Shown here one piece after another: positions 12,124-24,100 of a DNA stretch of 64,000 nucleotides. The stretch lies in NCBI GenBank assembly GCA_008973525.1, contig WACJ01000446.1, forward strand, positions 53,696 through 117,695, written 5' to 3'. Each line of letters opens with the position of its first letter. The first letter of the stretch is position 1. Both the position numbers and the translations under genes were made by a program. Below the pieces are notes generated by a model. It was not told where the DNA came from, did no database searches, and saw nothing but the letters and a program-made list of their open reading frames with translations. This stretch comes from Stenopsyche tienmushanensis (Eukaryota > Arthropoda > Insecta > Trichoptera > Stenopsychidae).

Positions 12124-12490
12124 TTGTACGCATTTACGAGTTGCGGCTACCGGCAACGTATTTCGTTATTTATGGCTGTCATGGGCCTTCTTCTCCCTAT
12201 TGTCCAGGTCCAGAAATTGGACGTTCTGGTTGACCTGATGATTGTCAAAAATTTGAATCTGAGACGACTAGAGGATCTTAATACAGTGGCATTCGTGCTG
12301 AATGGTCGACATAAAAAAAACACCGGGTTCGGACTAACAATCGACGCTTCGCCGTGCATGTCCATGACATCCCGATTGGATCTCATAAATTTGGCACCTG
12401 AGGTTTGGTCTCGGAGAGATCTCAAAACTAACGGCAAAAATAACGGTTTTGCCGGTTATCGGTTCAGTTCCGGTTCAAAGCCATTTTTAT
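12124..12490. other. Unidentified GC-richer block with overlapping frames, ending in a hAT-like edge
   Basis: Open frames of 122 residues (plus, 12124-12492) and 96 residues (minus, 12147-12437) overlap, so at most one can be coding. Neither shows a motif I recognise. The right edge (12430-12480: aaaataacggttttgccggt then ggttcaaagcc) resembles the ends of the hAT-like family at 32300-32433 and 37547-37785. The block is therefore probably the inside of a degraded DNA transposon rather than a host gene. Confidence 0.3.
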
Positions 12491-13433
12491 GACATTTCTA
12501 TTTATATTCACGAACCATTCACTACTGAGCGATCCAAATATGAATATTCTTGATAACAATACCAGTATACTAGAAATTTCCATCTCCAACGCGATTCTCT
12601 AGAGTTTTTCCCGATGGATACCCAAATAAGCTATGTAGAAAGAAATCTATGAATAAGGTTTTAGTTTACGCTTTAATCCTACATATTTTGTAAATATAAT
12701 CTTGAAATGTGGATTTGATCTATAAAAGATGGTTGACAGTTGATCAAACAGATTTCTAGTAGATTACTTATATTCCACATTCAGAAGAGATTTGCTTCTA
12801 TTAAATACTGTTTGTCATGTGCTTAAATAGTCTCTCCATACAATTTGCTTTCGATTTTTCCTAAAACATAAGTTTTTTTGTTAATATTCCATTGCTAACC
12901 ATATATTTTAAGATGTAACCTCTCGCTCCACCATTTAAAGTCTAGACAACTAGGACATAATTTTAGCGTCGTCTGTGACGCGTCGAATTATTTATATGGT
13001 GCATACAATAAAATGTGATTTATGAATCATTATATTTCAAGCAACACATTACTGATCGGCTACACTTGAACGAGGAGCGTCGCCTATGTTGTTTACATTT
13101 GACACGCAAGCTCGTCAATGTATACTATTTTTATACAACATAAACATATTATTTAAAAAATGGGGTTTATTGAACGGGCGCATGACGATATTGTGGACAA
13201 AGAGGCTAAAAGCGTTCCTCTTGATGACTTTCATTATTTTAACTCGTTCGTCGCTGCGTCCACCGTATATGATGGACGGGCGCTCCCTCGCACGGGCCCC
13301 GTCGCGTAATTTCGGTGGACGTTTTCTTCCTCCGCTTAAATACCTATAAACAAGTTATTTCATTTGTATTTAATGGAATTAGCACATGCAAATATAAAAT
13401 AAACAGTATATAAAAATATATATACATATAACA
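12491..13433. other. No recognised feature
   Basis: AT-rich sequence. A ttaactcgttcgtcgctgcg motif at about 13238 could be a TTAA-type MITE end, but no partner was found. Confidence 0.3.
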
Positions 13434-13470
13434 TATCATCATCATCATAGTGCAGCCACAAACAGTCATA
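13434..13470 (-). repeat. Tip of retroposon family K ((ATG)n tail)
   Basis: Read on the minus strand this is gtttgtggctgcactatgatgatgatg, the 3' tip also seen at 21150-21178 and at 39557-39585 (minus). Only about 35 bp are present. Confidence 0.45.
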
Positions 13471-13803
13471 AAATTAAAATAACTAAAATATACATGTACC
13501 TTTATATTATGTAAAATGCAATTCATTGAAACAATTCAAACCCACATGAGGTGATTTTGAACAATTAGGACAATATATTGCGACCCTTTTGACATTTTTT
13601 TCGCTTGATTGAGAATTTGTCGGCCAGTCAGACAGTCTCCGAAGAGCGAATCCAGCGTCTCACTGTTACGGATTTCTATTACGATTTACAAATGTTAATT
13701 TTACGAACGTCTTTCTATAACGTCTTCCGGATGACAACTGTCTAAATATCTTTCGAGATCGACTTCGAAACTTGCATTCCTACCCTTGTCTATTCGCACT
13801 AGC

Positions 13804-13860
13804 ATTATATATACATACATAGAAATCCTCATTATGTATGTATATATAATGAGGATTTCT
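13804..13860. repeat. Two overlapping perfect inverted repeats
   Basis: An 18-bp arm at 13804-13821 is the exact reverse complement of 13833-13850, and a 15-bp arm at 13821-13835 is the exact reverse complement of 13846-13860. Both hairpins use the 13833-13850 region, so they exclude one another. There is no gene context. Confidence 0.85.
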
Positions 13861-14528
13861 ATTCAATTGTTCCTTGTTATCGGTCGTCGGTCTTTGCCCG
13901 GTATCTGTCTTTGGCTGCACAAAAATTCCCATCAACATTTTCTCTGGGGCTTTCGTCGTTCCATTTTCTCTCATATAATGTATCCATTCATAATTGAGGA
14001 TTTTAACCCCCCAAAAAAAGCTTCCTCCACCATTTTAATAACTTACGCCTAAAATAATATGACATTACCGGTTGATCGACAGTGTTTACTCCTCCTTTTT
14101 TGGAGGTATTTTTTTAAATGTAAAACGTAAGATAAAATAAACATTTTGACCTGGTTTTTCGAAATGTCATAGCCATATATGTTTAAAATAAGTCGTAAAA
14201 TAATCGTAAAATTTCAGACCAATCTGCGACTTAGTTTTTCAAAATTCTTTCCACGCTGCATACAAAAGTGTAAAAACTGTCGGTGAATACACGTTAACCT
14301 TTTATTTTCGGACTCATTATCATTTAAAAACTCACGAAAAATAATTAAACTGTCAGACCACTTCACAAATATGAGATGTTCACGATGACACAATTCGCCA
14401 AAGACTATTGTTTGAAATTGTGATTTTATACCTGCAGCGGCCAAAAATACCCCATCGCAAACATTTCTTTTCACATTCCATGAATCAATTAAATGGTCTA
14501 TTAATTAGTAGTAAAGCAATGTTATTCC
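13861..14528. other. No recognised feature
   Basis: Short overlapping frames on both strands (13786-14052, 14214-14474); none is family-like. Confidence 0.35.
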
Positions 14529-14536
14529 CTCTAGAA

Positions 14537-14808
14537 CAGCGGTTCTAGGGGTCCGCGAAGCCATTGCTGGGGGTCCGCGGAGATATAAAAAAATATTTAC
14601 CTATACTTGAACAAGATATTTTTGTGGAATTATTTGCAGAAAACATTACAAAACGATCTATTTTGACCAATATTTAACTAAGAAATGTTTGTTTAAAATA
14701 AAGTCAGGAGGGTTAGAATGGGGTCCGCGAAAAAAAACAATCTCAAGAGGGGGTCCGCGAAAGAAATTTTGCTTAAGACCGCAGACTACATAAGTTTAAG
14801 AAGCGCTG
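14537..14808 (+). mobile_element. hAT-type MITE, tandem copy A
   Basis: It starts cagcggttct and ends aagcgctg, with ggtccgcg subterminal repeats, and belongs to the family of 9231-9521. It is flanked by ctctagaa at 14529-14536 and 14809-14816. About ten bases of the left terminal repeat are deleted (ggttctagggg). It abuts copy B through the shared target duplication. Confidence 0.85.
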
Positions 14809-14816
14809 CTCTAGAA

Positions 14817-15115
14817 CAGCGGTTCTTAAACTGGGATCCGCGAAGACATTACTGGGGGTCCGCGAGAATATAAACAAAACATTTATCTATACTTGAAAAA
14901 GATATTGTCGTAGAATTATTTACAGAAAACATTGTATAAAGATCTATTTTGACCAAGAAATGTTTGTTTGTTGTAAACATTAGATTACTTAGGATCCGTC
15001 AAAAAAAAAACATTCACAAGGGGGTCCGCGAAAAAAAATTTGCTCAAGATGGGGTCCGCGAAAGAAATTTTGCTCAAGAGGGGGTCCGCGGACTACATAA
15101 GTGTAAGAAGTGCTG
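14817..15115 (+). mobile_element. hAT-type MITE, tandem copy B
   Basis: It starts cagcggttcttaaactggga and ends gtaagaagtgctg. It is flanked by ctctagaa at 14809-14816 and 15116-15123, so the same 8 bp occur three times around the A-B pair. It differs from copy A by many substitutions and an extra ggtccgcg subterminal unit, so the two are not a very recent duplication. Confidence 0.85.
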
Positions 15116-15123
15116 CTCTAGAA

Positions 15124-16399
15124 CATTTGCTTCATACAAAAGTTTAAAATAAATACTAAAATCGTCACAGAATATTTTTAAAAGTAAAGAAATGTCCACA
15201 CGTTATGGACTCTGGACCTGCCAGTAAAAGATGATATCCAATACGTGTGGACACTGGACCACTGAGGGTTAATAAGTGAGATAAAATGTACTTATATTAC
15301 GAATAAGTCGTTACACAATGGCCGCGTATGGCTTTTGTCCGACAAACAGCAAAAGCCAATCGGTTAATAAACTTCGATTTAAGCGAATGCACTAAACATC
15401 GCTAAAATTTTCCGCTTTCCGTCAAAATACTCGCAAAAGTGTCGAGGTGTCGGAGTCAGGTTCTGTGATGGATGTTATTTATGGATCACTCTCGTCACGC
15501 CGAGTGCACCAAGTAAAATAATCGAATGGCCGCTACAAATACCAACCCTTTCATAAAAGCGTAAGTCACGTATTTTGATTGAAGTTGAAAAATGCAATTT
15601 TTAAATCGCTTCGATTTTATTGTGAAATGCTACGTTAAATTTGTAACGGGGAGACATGGATTCGCCAGCGCAAAGGGGGTACGTCTGGGGCTTCCGAATT
15701 GCTATTGTGTTTGTTTCGCTAACTTTATGGTTTATATTCGACTCTTGATTTACAAAATAATAATACCATAAATTGTATGTACGTTGTTGCTTTTAACTTT
15801 AAACATAAGTAACGCAATTTAAAATATTTTTACTTAAACTTCATCGAATTTTTCTTATACAAAATAATTTTCAACATTATCAATCATTCTTCTCGAAAAA
15901 TTCAGTGGGTTTTGACTGAAAATAGTCAGAAAGGGTGATTCTGATTTCTTGATGAAACAAAACGACCCAAACCAACCTGTATCCGATATTTCGAACCTCC
16001 TGTCGGGTTCATGCTCGCGGATTAAGTCAATCCGCGTCCATATAGTCAAACGCTCATTTTCTTGGAAATGAGCAGCACGGAATTCGTAGAATTAGTAAAT
16101 TAGAAAAAGAAAAAGGTAATGCCTTTAAGTATTGAGTTATTTTCGCTATTTTTATTGCTTTCAGTGACCGCGAGAGCCGCTTGGAAGTGTTATCGTTGAG
16201 ATATTTAAATTCAAAAAATAGAAGATATTGACACTAAAACAAGTAGAAGAAATTGACACGACAGTTTATCACTGAGTCTCCGATGACAAGTTTGAAAACA
16301 AAAATGTATCCAAGATTAGAAATAAGTTATATTTACTTGGGATTTATTACGAATAAACTTTCTAAAGAAGGGCAAATATATTCGAATTTTCGATTAGGA
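15124..16399. other. No recognised feature
   Basis: AT-rich sequence. About 15190-15270 contains an imperfect inverted repeat (gtccacacgttatgg...ccaatacgtgtggac) ending actgagggttaa, which may be the edge of a TTAA-type MITE. No gene recognised. Confidence 0.35.
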
Positions 16400-16755
16400 C
16401 CCTAATGGACATCATGGTTCACCAAAGCTAGCTTCTTTTGATGCAATGCTTTTTTATCCAACTGTTGACAGTACAACTCTGTCGAAGCTCCCACTTTGTG
16501 TCAATACTTCCAACTAAATTATTCATTTAAAAACCAACCATACACACAGTAATACTTTTTTCTATGCAATGATCGTTTAGGGGTTGAAATAGCCTTTGGT
16601 CCACGATATAATCATTGTTTTTGTCCTATCACATTTGAATAGAAAACCCATTTCTCATCACTAGTTGCGAAGAAATGGGACTTATAAGCTACAAATATTT
16701 TTGAATCTTGCCTTACTTCTTTTAGGATTCTTTGAGCACTAGACTAGAATATCTG
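16400..16755 (-). pseudogene. Mariner transposase relic (third family)
   Basis: On the minus strand, short segments in different frames follow the order of a mariner transposase: SDEKWVFYSNVIGQKQ (around the first catalytic aspartate), SLHRKKYYCVYGW, ELYCQQLDK, KLALVNH. Stops and frameshifts are frequent and the terminal repeats are not found. It is older than the mariners at 19993 and 26499 and is not closely related to them. Confidence 0.5.
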
Positions 16756-17910
16756 ATTATTTTTCGATGGTTAGCATAGGTTTGTTTTTGATTGCAGATG
16801 AGTCGTCCACTTCTAGGCTTGTCTTCCAAAATCATTTAATTTTTTTAATGCATTGTTAGTATTTCATGATATCCAATAGGTTACCAATATGATATAGGGT
16901 TCAACATCAATCGTTAATATTAAAAGTCAATCAACATAAAACAGTAATATGGACTTTTATCAGTAAATAGTCTCGTCTCTTACGCATTATTTATGAAACA
17001 TCCATCTTCATTATTCATACATATCAACAGCTAAAATATGATTTACTCAATTTCTAATTATATAATTTTATAGAAAGATTATAACACAAGTTGATGTTCT
17101 TAAAAGGAAACAATGATGCATTTAAATAATTATCATCAATTCAACATACTCTAAGCATAAATCGAATGCTAATTTTCTATAGTTAATCATCTCAATAACA
17201 TATTTTACGCTATTGAATAGTGTAGAGACCATAATTTAAGTGATCTACGACTTCAAATCAATGGGCCGGACGAACTGAACCCAATAGCTTAGTAATATGT
17301 CGCCGAGTGATTCGTCATAAATTTGCTATTACACAATGACTTTAATGTGTTTTTTGTTAATTGAATCGATTTGGATTTTATTCATCATGTTTGTCGTGTA
17401 TTACAAGTCATATTCTATAAAATGTGAGATAAATGAACTTAAAGCTCTAAGTGCTTAAATATTAAGTAAATATCTATAAAAATAATCGCAATCAATTTCA
17501 ACATCGGATGATGGTTTGGTACGAGATACCGAAGTCATTTGCCATAATAATAAATCATTCCCAAATTATATTATTCTTTCAATATAAAAATGGACATTGG
17601 ATTTAATAATGATCCTATTATACAAAAAAATGATTATTATTTTAGGAGCTCATCAATATTAATTAATGGAAAAGGGTCGTATCTATATAATATGTATCAT
17701 ATATTCACCCCTTCATGCACTCTGTATTGAAGGCAGCATGACTGAATGTATCATTGAGTTCAATTCTTCGTTTATTTTTATGTGCTAAAGGGCGAAGAGC
17801 ACTATTGATTCAGTGGGGTAACCTTTTAACTGCCAGTGATTTTAGAGATATCAGAAATTGCGTAAAAAGTTGTTTGACTTACATATTTTATTGCTAAAAG
17901 GCGACTTGTG
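16756..17910. other. No recognised feature
   Basis: Very AT-rich; nothing recognised. Confidence 0.4.
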
Positions 17911-17918
17911 TCCTAGCA

Positions 17919-18110
17919 CAGCGCTTCTTAAACTTATATAATCTTACGGAGGTCCTTTTGGGAAAAAATTCTTTCGCGGACCCCTTCTTGAACAACTTTT
18001 TTTCGCGGACCCCCTCGTGAATAATTTTTTTATGGCAGACCCATCTCAAACCTTGTAACTTAATTTTTCCAACAAACAAACATTTCATGGTATCAATCAT
18101 TTCATTAGTC
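17919..18110 (-). mobile_element. hAT-type MITE, truncated
   Basis: It begins cagcgcttcttaaact (reverse complement of the family's right end) and carries gcggaccccttcttgaac and gcggaccccctcgtgaa subterminal repeats. The base run before it is tcctagca, which fits the family's target pattern of a central TA. The other terminal repeat is missing. Confidence 0.75.
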
Positions 18111-18257
18111 TCATCATTTCAATAGTCTTATTGCTTAAGTATAACCACATTTAGACCGAAATTTTGTACCTATTTCTACAAAACTATTTTTTTTTCAGTC
18201 AGTGTTTATACGATGTAAATCAGTAAAGTTATAGTCTAACAAGTTTTCAATTTTGCT

Positions 18258-18665
18258 GACATTAGCAACAATTTTCGATACCTGAATAATTGTATACACC
18301 GGCGTCAAATTAATATCTATAAAGCTGCTTTTTTACCTACAAGTAGTTTATATCAATTATTATTAAATTAACGTAATCTATTGTCCATATAAAATGGCTA
18401 GGGCTTCGGTAGACGTGGCTAAAGTTGTAACGTAGGAATTTGATTGAAGTATTACAACTTTCAAAGCATTGCAAAATTAAGTACATGTCATATTTATTAT
18501 AAGCAGCTACGGCATATTTTCAGTCTTTTAGATACAGGACATTTATATAATATATATTTTAAAAATATGTCAGCAACAACATTATCGCAGTAGACTGCCG
18601 TTTTGTTTATTTACAATATCAAAACAACAAAATGAGAAAGAATCAGATTTGTAGGAATAATTACA
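18258..18665 (+). repeat. Unclassified dispersed repeat, family Y, copy 2
   Basis: It matches 2270-2660 over its whole length (gatacctgaataattg start, tggctagggcttcggtagac, tatcaaaacaacaaaatg near the end) and extends slightly further, into agaaagaatcagatttgtag, which is also present in copy 3. Confidence 0.65.
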
Positions 18666-19990
18666 TATTAAAACCATCAATAAAACATTCAATTTTGGCA
18701 TATTTAATTATCGTTTTGCTGCATGAATGATGATTTTGTTAGAGTTTGTCTAAGTCTACAGCATGTTTTAACCAATATAATAGATATTTACGTATTACAA
18801 AATGATCATTGCTGATGGTGGATATTTATTAGCCGCGCCTATTAGGATTTTAAAAATAGTTTTAACCGAAGAAAAATGTTGTAATTGAAAAAGAAATATA
18901 TTATCAGCCGAATGTGTACACATGTTAAAACCGCAGTCAATTTGAAAAGCGGCTCACAGAACCTGAGATGGATCATTAGAGTCAAATTACGGCCTCAAAT
19001 GCATTCGTACAGATGCAAGAATGACTGTATGGGTGCATTTACGTGTATGCGTCCATTAAATAATAACACATTCATTGTTTTATCCCATTGTTCGCTTTTC
19101 CGACAAACTGCATATTTACAACTTGGGTTATTTTATTTTTTTACCCATCTTATTATTGATGGCCCGCGCTCGTTATACGTATAGTTAAAGAACATAATAA
19201 TGTGTAATAAAGCGGACAAATAAATTCCACTTAATAATTTTCATTATGTCCCGTTTTAGGGCCGACGCCGTAGGACATGTCGTTATACGAAACCCGGCCA
19301 TTTCAGGTGCGACATTTAGGTCTTCCTTGGCACCTCATTGGATTGAATTTCGAATAAAGTTCTTATGCTTAAACGTAACATATGTGTTGATCGTTTCGAT
19401 ATATCTGATTATATCGATTCTATAACAGATCGTGCTTGAACGCATCTTAACGCTCTACTAACCGTTCTCGCATTTATGTGTGTTCATCGCAAATTTATCT
19501 CGTCCCTTCGATGTATCCACGTGACGAAAACGAGCACCTTTAGCAGCAGACAAATAAAGCGGTCCGGTCTGGTAGGTTTCTAAAATTGATTATCGACATT
19601 GTTACGGAACTTTGCGATTTTTACACACATAAAATTGAGCTGAGTTTTATGGCTACCCAATAACCCACCATTTCGCTCGACACGTCTCGATCACATTTGC
19701 GCCACGGTCATGTTAGTTCAACGCTTTTTAAATTGTGGTAATCTTCGATTGATACTATATCGCCAGGAAAATCACGCCATACGAGAAAACTAATTTGAAG
19801 TATAAATTTGTGTACATGGAATACATAGAGGATGTCTAGACAGATTCCGGGAGGATATTTTTTCTCAATATGTAAATTTCAAAAGGTCATTGCTTAAAGA
19901 TTCGTGGCTAAACGGGTTTAGAGATAATCCAGTAGATTATGTTTTTTTTTATGTTTATAAAATTGCACCATTGACGCTATCACCAGTATA
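18666..19990. other. No recognised feature
   Basis: AT-rich, with a 99-residue chance frame at 18885-19184. Nothing recognised. Confidence 0.35.
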
Positions 19991-19992
19991 TA

Positions 19993-20905
19993 TTAGGGTG
20001 TCCCATAAGTTTCTTTCGTTTTCATATAAAGAAAAAGATAAACAATAATTAGTATTACATCAAAATTTATTGAATAATATATGATCCATTCTGTTCTATT
20101 ACCTTTCTCCATCTCTCCGGAAGCCTCATAATGCCTTCTCGCCAAAATTTCCCAGGTTTGTTGGCAAAATGTTGATCAAGGTACACTTTTATATCATTTT
20201 TTGAATTAAAATTTTTACCACGTAAAGAATTTTTCAATGAAAGGAATAAATAATAATCTAGAGGGGCAATGTCCCGAGAGTATGGAGGATGATGTAAAAC
20301 ATCCCAGTCGAATGATAAAAATTTATTTCTGACGAGCAAAAACACATGAGGCCTGGTGTTATCGTGTTGAAAAACAACGCCTCGTTTGTTCGCTAATTCT
20401 GACCATTTGCTGGCAATTGCATCCTTTAGATTGTCTAGTTGGAAACAATATTTTGTTTAATTGATTGTTTCACCTTGCTAAAGAAGCTACTCCTTCCAAT
20501 CCCACCAAATGCATAGCAAAACTTTTTATGGATGTAGGCCAGCTTTAGTTACAGTTAAAGCTTCTGTACCCTTCGTCTGATACCGTTTACGCTGGATATT
20601 CTCATAGAGTATCCAACTTTCATCTCCAGTAACAAGTGTCTTCAAAAAAGGTTGGCTATTATGTCGTTGGAGAAGAAAATCGCATGTTGAAATACGCTGA
20701 AGTTTATTTGAGTCAGTCAGTTCATGAGGAAGCCACACATCTGAACGATTGATGTAGTCCAATTTTGTCAGATGATTATGGACGGATGTTCGTTGAATTT
20801 TTAACTTGTTGGCTATTTCGCAAACATTATATCGCGTGTTATCTTCAACCATGGCTATGATTAGATCTGTGTTCATTTGCGAAAGAAACTTATGGGACAA
20901 TCTTA
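19993..20905 (-). mobile_element. Mariner element, family A copy 1, degraded transposase lacking first HTH
   Basis: Inverted terminal repeats (ttagggtgtcccataagttt at the left; the reverse complement ending tgtcccataagttt at the right) are flanked by TA. The minus strand encodes a mellifera-type mariner transposase in pieces. From the right end: the second helix-turn-helix (NVCEIANKLKIQRTSVHNHL), WLPHELTDSNKLQRIS, VTGDESWILYENI (first catalytic D), then in another frame HDNTRPH (second D), then APLDYYLF (third D) and a C-terminus ending EQNGSYIIQ (20067-20345). A deletion near 20470 and stops inactivate it. At 913 bp it is about 400 bp shorter than a usual mariner; the missing part is the first DNA-binding helix-turn-helix. 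The apparent start MSHKFL is a TTG codon inside the terminal repeat; the first ATG is at 20876. Confidence 0.9.
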
Positions 20906-21015
20906 TATGTATGATTTTTTTCCAAATTACTCTTCAAATTATCATGGAGCTCTTTACGGTAATTTTGTGCATTTACACATTAATTTATGCAGTTTTACTA
21001 AATTTGTTTCTAGCC

Positions 21016-21180
21016 CGGCAACGCCCTAGCGAGGAAAGGAAGGACTGGACTCTTTGCACTTCAGAGAGCCCTTTCCAATAGAATCAAAAAGATCGTCTAG
21101 ACTCTAGACTCTAGAGTAGTTTCCTCTTCATGTGATTGGATATTGAAGACTGTTTGTGGTTGCACTATGATGATGATGAC
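21016..21180 (+). repeat. Retroposon family K, copy with (ATG)n tail
   Basis: It runs from acgccctagcgaggaaagga through ggactggactctttgcactt to a tail tttgtggttgcactatgatgatgatga. The same order appears at 39557-39805 (minus) and, without the tail, at 58345-58540. The 3' simple-repeat tail without long terminal repeats suggests the 3' end of a non-LTR element or a SINE derived from it. The class is not identified. Confidence 0.6.
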
Positions 21181-24100
21181 TAAATTTGTTTAGTATACAA
21201 ACCAATAATTAAAAGTACTCACCGAAAAACGAAAAGCAAATGCTTTTTGCGTGAGTTTTATTGTACGCATCTTTCGTATATTTTGTGTGCAATACACCTT
21301 GATTTACGCGGTCAACGTCCCGGATCCCTGCCATGAATTAGTGTTAACTTTATGCTCCATTATATCAGAGTCATCCTTGACGGTATGGAATAAATTAAAC
21401 TTCGTGTTGAACCATTAACGACCAAATTTTAGTATAGCGGGCTAGATCTTGGATTTTTATTATAAAGGTTCAGATTCAATTTTAGATTATGGAAAACATG
21501 TTCATAGAACAGTACCGTAAACGGTTGTCCGGACAAATGATACACATGTTGTGTCATCGGCCATTATGGTGTTCATCCATTACATCTATCATTTTTATAA
21601 TTATTCTTCATCCTTCCTCCATCCATGCAGTGTTTCGTATGATTCACCTATGACAATTCATCATTTTATTTCCACTCCTCTTCGTTCTCACAGCCCTTTA
21701 TGCAACTATAGCACTTCTGACATATTTTAGCATTTATTTTACACGTTTTTCATCTTTCAACAGCTTCAATATAACTCGAGTCTGATTCTTTGTTTGGTGT
21801 GTTCGACCAAAATTTGAATTATTGGTGATTTCCTTTATATGGTTGTATTGCTTTCCATTTGGTTGTATTCAATAGAATGGGAATACATAGGTCTCGTTGA
21901 TTTTTTGTTAAGAATGTTTCATTATTTGGCTATTTTATTTTATTAAAACATACTTTTAGTTGTTTGCAATGTTCTTTGGAGCCATTATCTAAATAACGAT
22001 CTTCTATGACTTCATTTTTATTGTATTTGCGAGGCGTACATGGGGATATAATAAAAAAATCTTTATTTTCCATTGGAATAACAAGTTTATGTATTATTCA
22101 ATGGGTTAATATGGGATTTTTAAATACGAAAATGTTTTCCAAAATGCTTCCCATAAAATTTGAATGGCGTCGCGAGCGGAAAAATGTATTCGTATTCAGT
22201 AAGCAGGAGGACGTACTTTATAAGTATTAAGCAACGATCAGCCTTACGAGACCCCCCAACCACCTCCTTACTTAAATATCCATGAATTTGTAATAGCCAA
22301 ATGGCTCATTTTAATATATTTTGAATATTTGCATACATTTTCTCTATTTATATAATATAATAAGATATGATAATGCAATTTATGTAATATAAAATATGTA
22401 TGAGCAAACAAAAGATACAGGACCCGTGTCTCGGTAGAGACGTGCGCTCTCCCAAATTATAATTGACACACACAATAAATATTAAATGAATTTTATATTG
22501 TGATTATCTGGTATGTCTAGTCACTCTGCTATTATTGTCTCTGTTGGTTTGGATCGATAATCACTTTCCATAATATTTCGGGCTTTCTTGCGGACTTGAT
22601 AAGGCATAATCATGAACGGTTCTCCCATATGTTTTTCAGTATGTGAAACAACTTTTATGCAGACAACTAATATTCAGCTTAAAATAATAATTTTAATTAA
22701 TGTAATAGATATTCGAGAGCTTATTGGATATTGTTATGAAGACATCCGAAACTAGCTCTGAATGAGCTCAAAAATATTTCCGAAAACGTAATCATTGTTG
22801 TTGGAACGAAATTAGACATAAAATCGGCGAATGAAATACGACATCTTTAGGTATAAATATTGACAAAAGCACTCTGATCTGATGATACAAGAGATGTTCA
22901 GTCACACATCTACCTAAACTAGAAACTAGTTCGTGGATTCTTATTTGTTTGATTCATTATGATTTAATAAAATATAGCTCGTAGATCACAGCTAAAGCTT
23001 ACGACCAATTCAAAAATCACCTCCACAGGGCTTGTTGCTGTTGACATTCAGAGTCCTTTTCTGGTCGCAATTTGTTTGTATGTAAAAATTGCACAAAGAG
23101 TAATTTGACGGTCGACCAATATCTATGATCGTATTTCACTATTCGCTAATTAGAAATAGAGTCAAGTTGCATTTCGAAACTGAACCGAAACTCGATATTG
23201 ACGGATTTCGACACGTTAAATAAAAAAAAATTAAACAAAGCGGTACAACGAAAAAAGCAGGCAATTTATAAAATTTGCACAGTCATCATTTTAATGGAAA
23301 TGCTCTGAATGTGTGAGTTCTATTCGTTTTACGATTCTCGGATTACACACTCGAAAATAATTTCGTCCTATTTACATTATTCTTTATTAGTCGGTAAACA
23401 AGCATGTATTTTTTAAAATATTATCTTTGATTATAGCTCTTTATTTAGATAAGAATTTTTTTTATGTCTGGCAAACGTTTGTTCTAGCTAATCTTTACTG
23501 CGCTTTATTTTCGTATCGCATATGACATTATTGTTCCTTTTATTTTGATTAAATTTTTCTCGTATTTGGCCAAAAATTAATTATTATACATATAGGAAAT
23601 ACATCATCAGCTAGATTTAGTGTTACCAACTTAATTTCATAGATCTATCGAAAGGCTTCATTTAAATCTCCAGAAGATCTTAAATGCTTGCTGATAAGCA
23701 TAGATACTGAAAAATTTCATTCAACAAAAACAAAATTGTTAATATCAGCAGATATCATGAGTAGGGTCAATATGATCAGCAAAGATCACCGCTGATGTTT
23801 ATTTAATGAACAGTGTTCAGATATTCACCAATAGGTATTCTAAAATTAGGCGAATGTACTAAGAAACAATAGAGCTTAAAAGCGATTTTTTAACGAGAAT
23901 TTTAGCTTATTGCGGAGACTAGCTATATTAAGATTCATAAATCGTTTAAAAAATTAACGTTCATACTTACTATTGTTGATATTTAATATGTTGACTAGGC
24001 GATCTTTATTGAACATAAAAGTATTTGTAAAAGTTTAACAAAATATAGTATTGATAATGGGGGGAGCCAAGTATGTCGATGGACGAACGATGACATTCTT

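Noticed and set aside
12124..12492. 122-residue plus-strand frame as a gene
   Set aside because: It overlaps a long minus-strand frame, has no recognised motif, and ends in a hAT-like terminal region.
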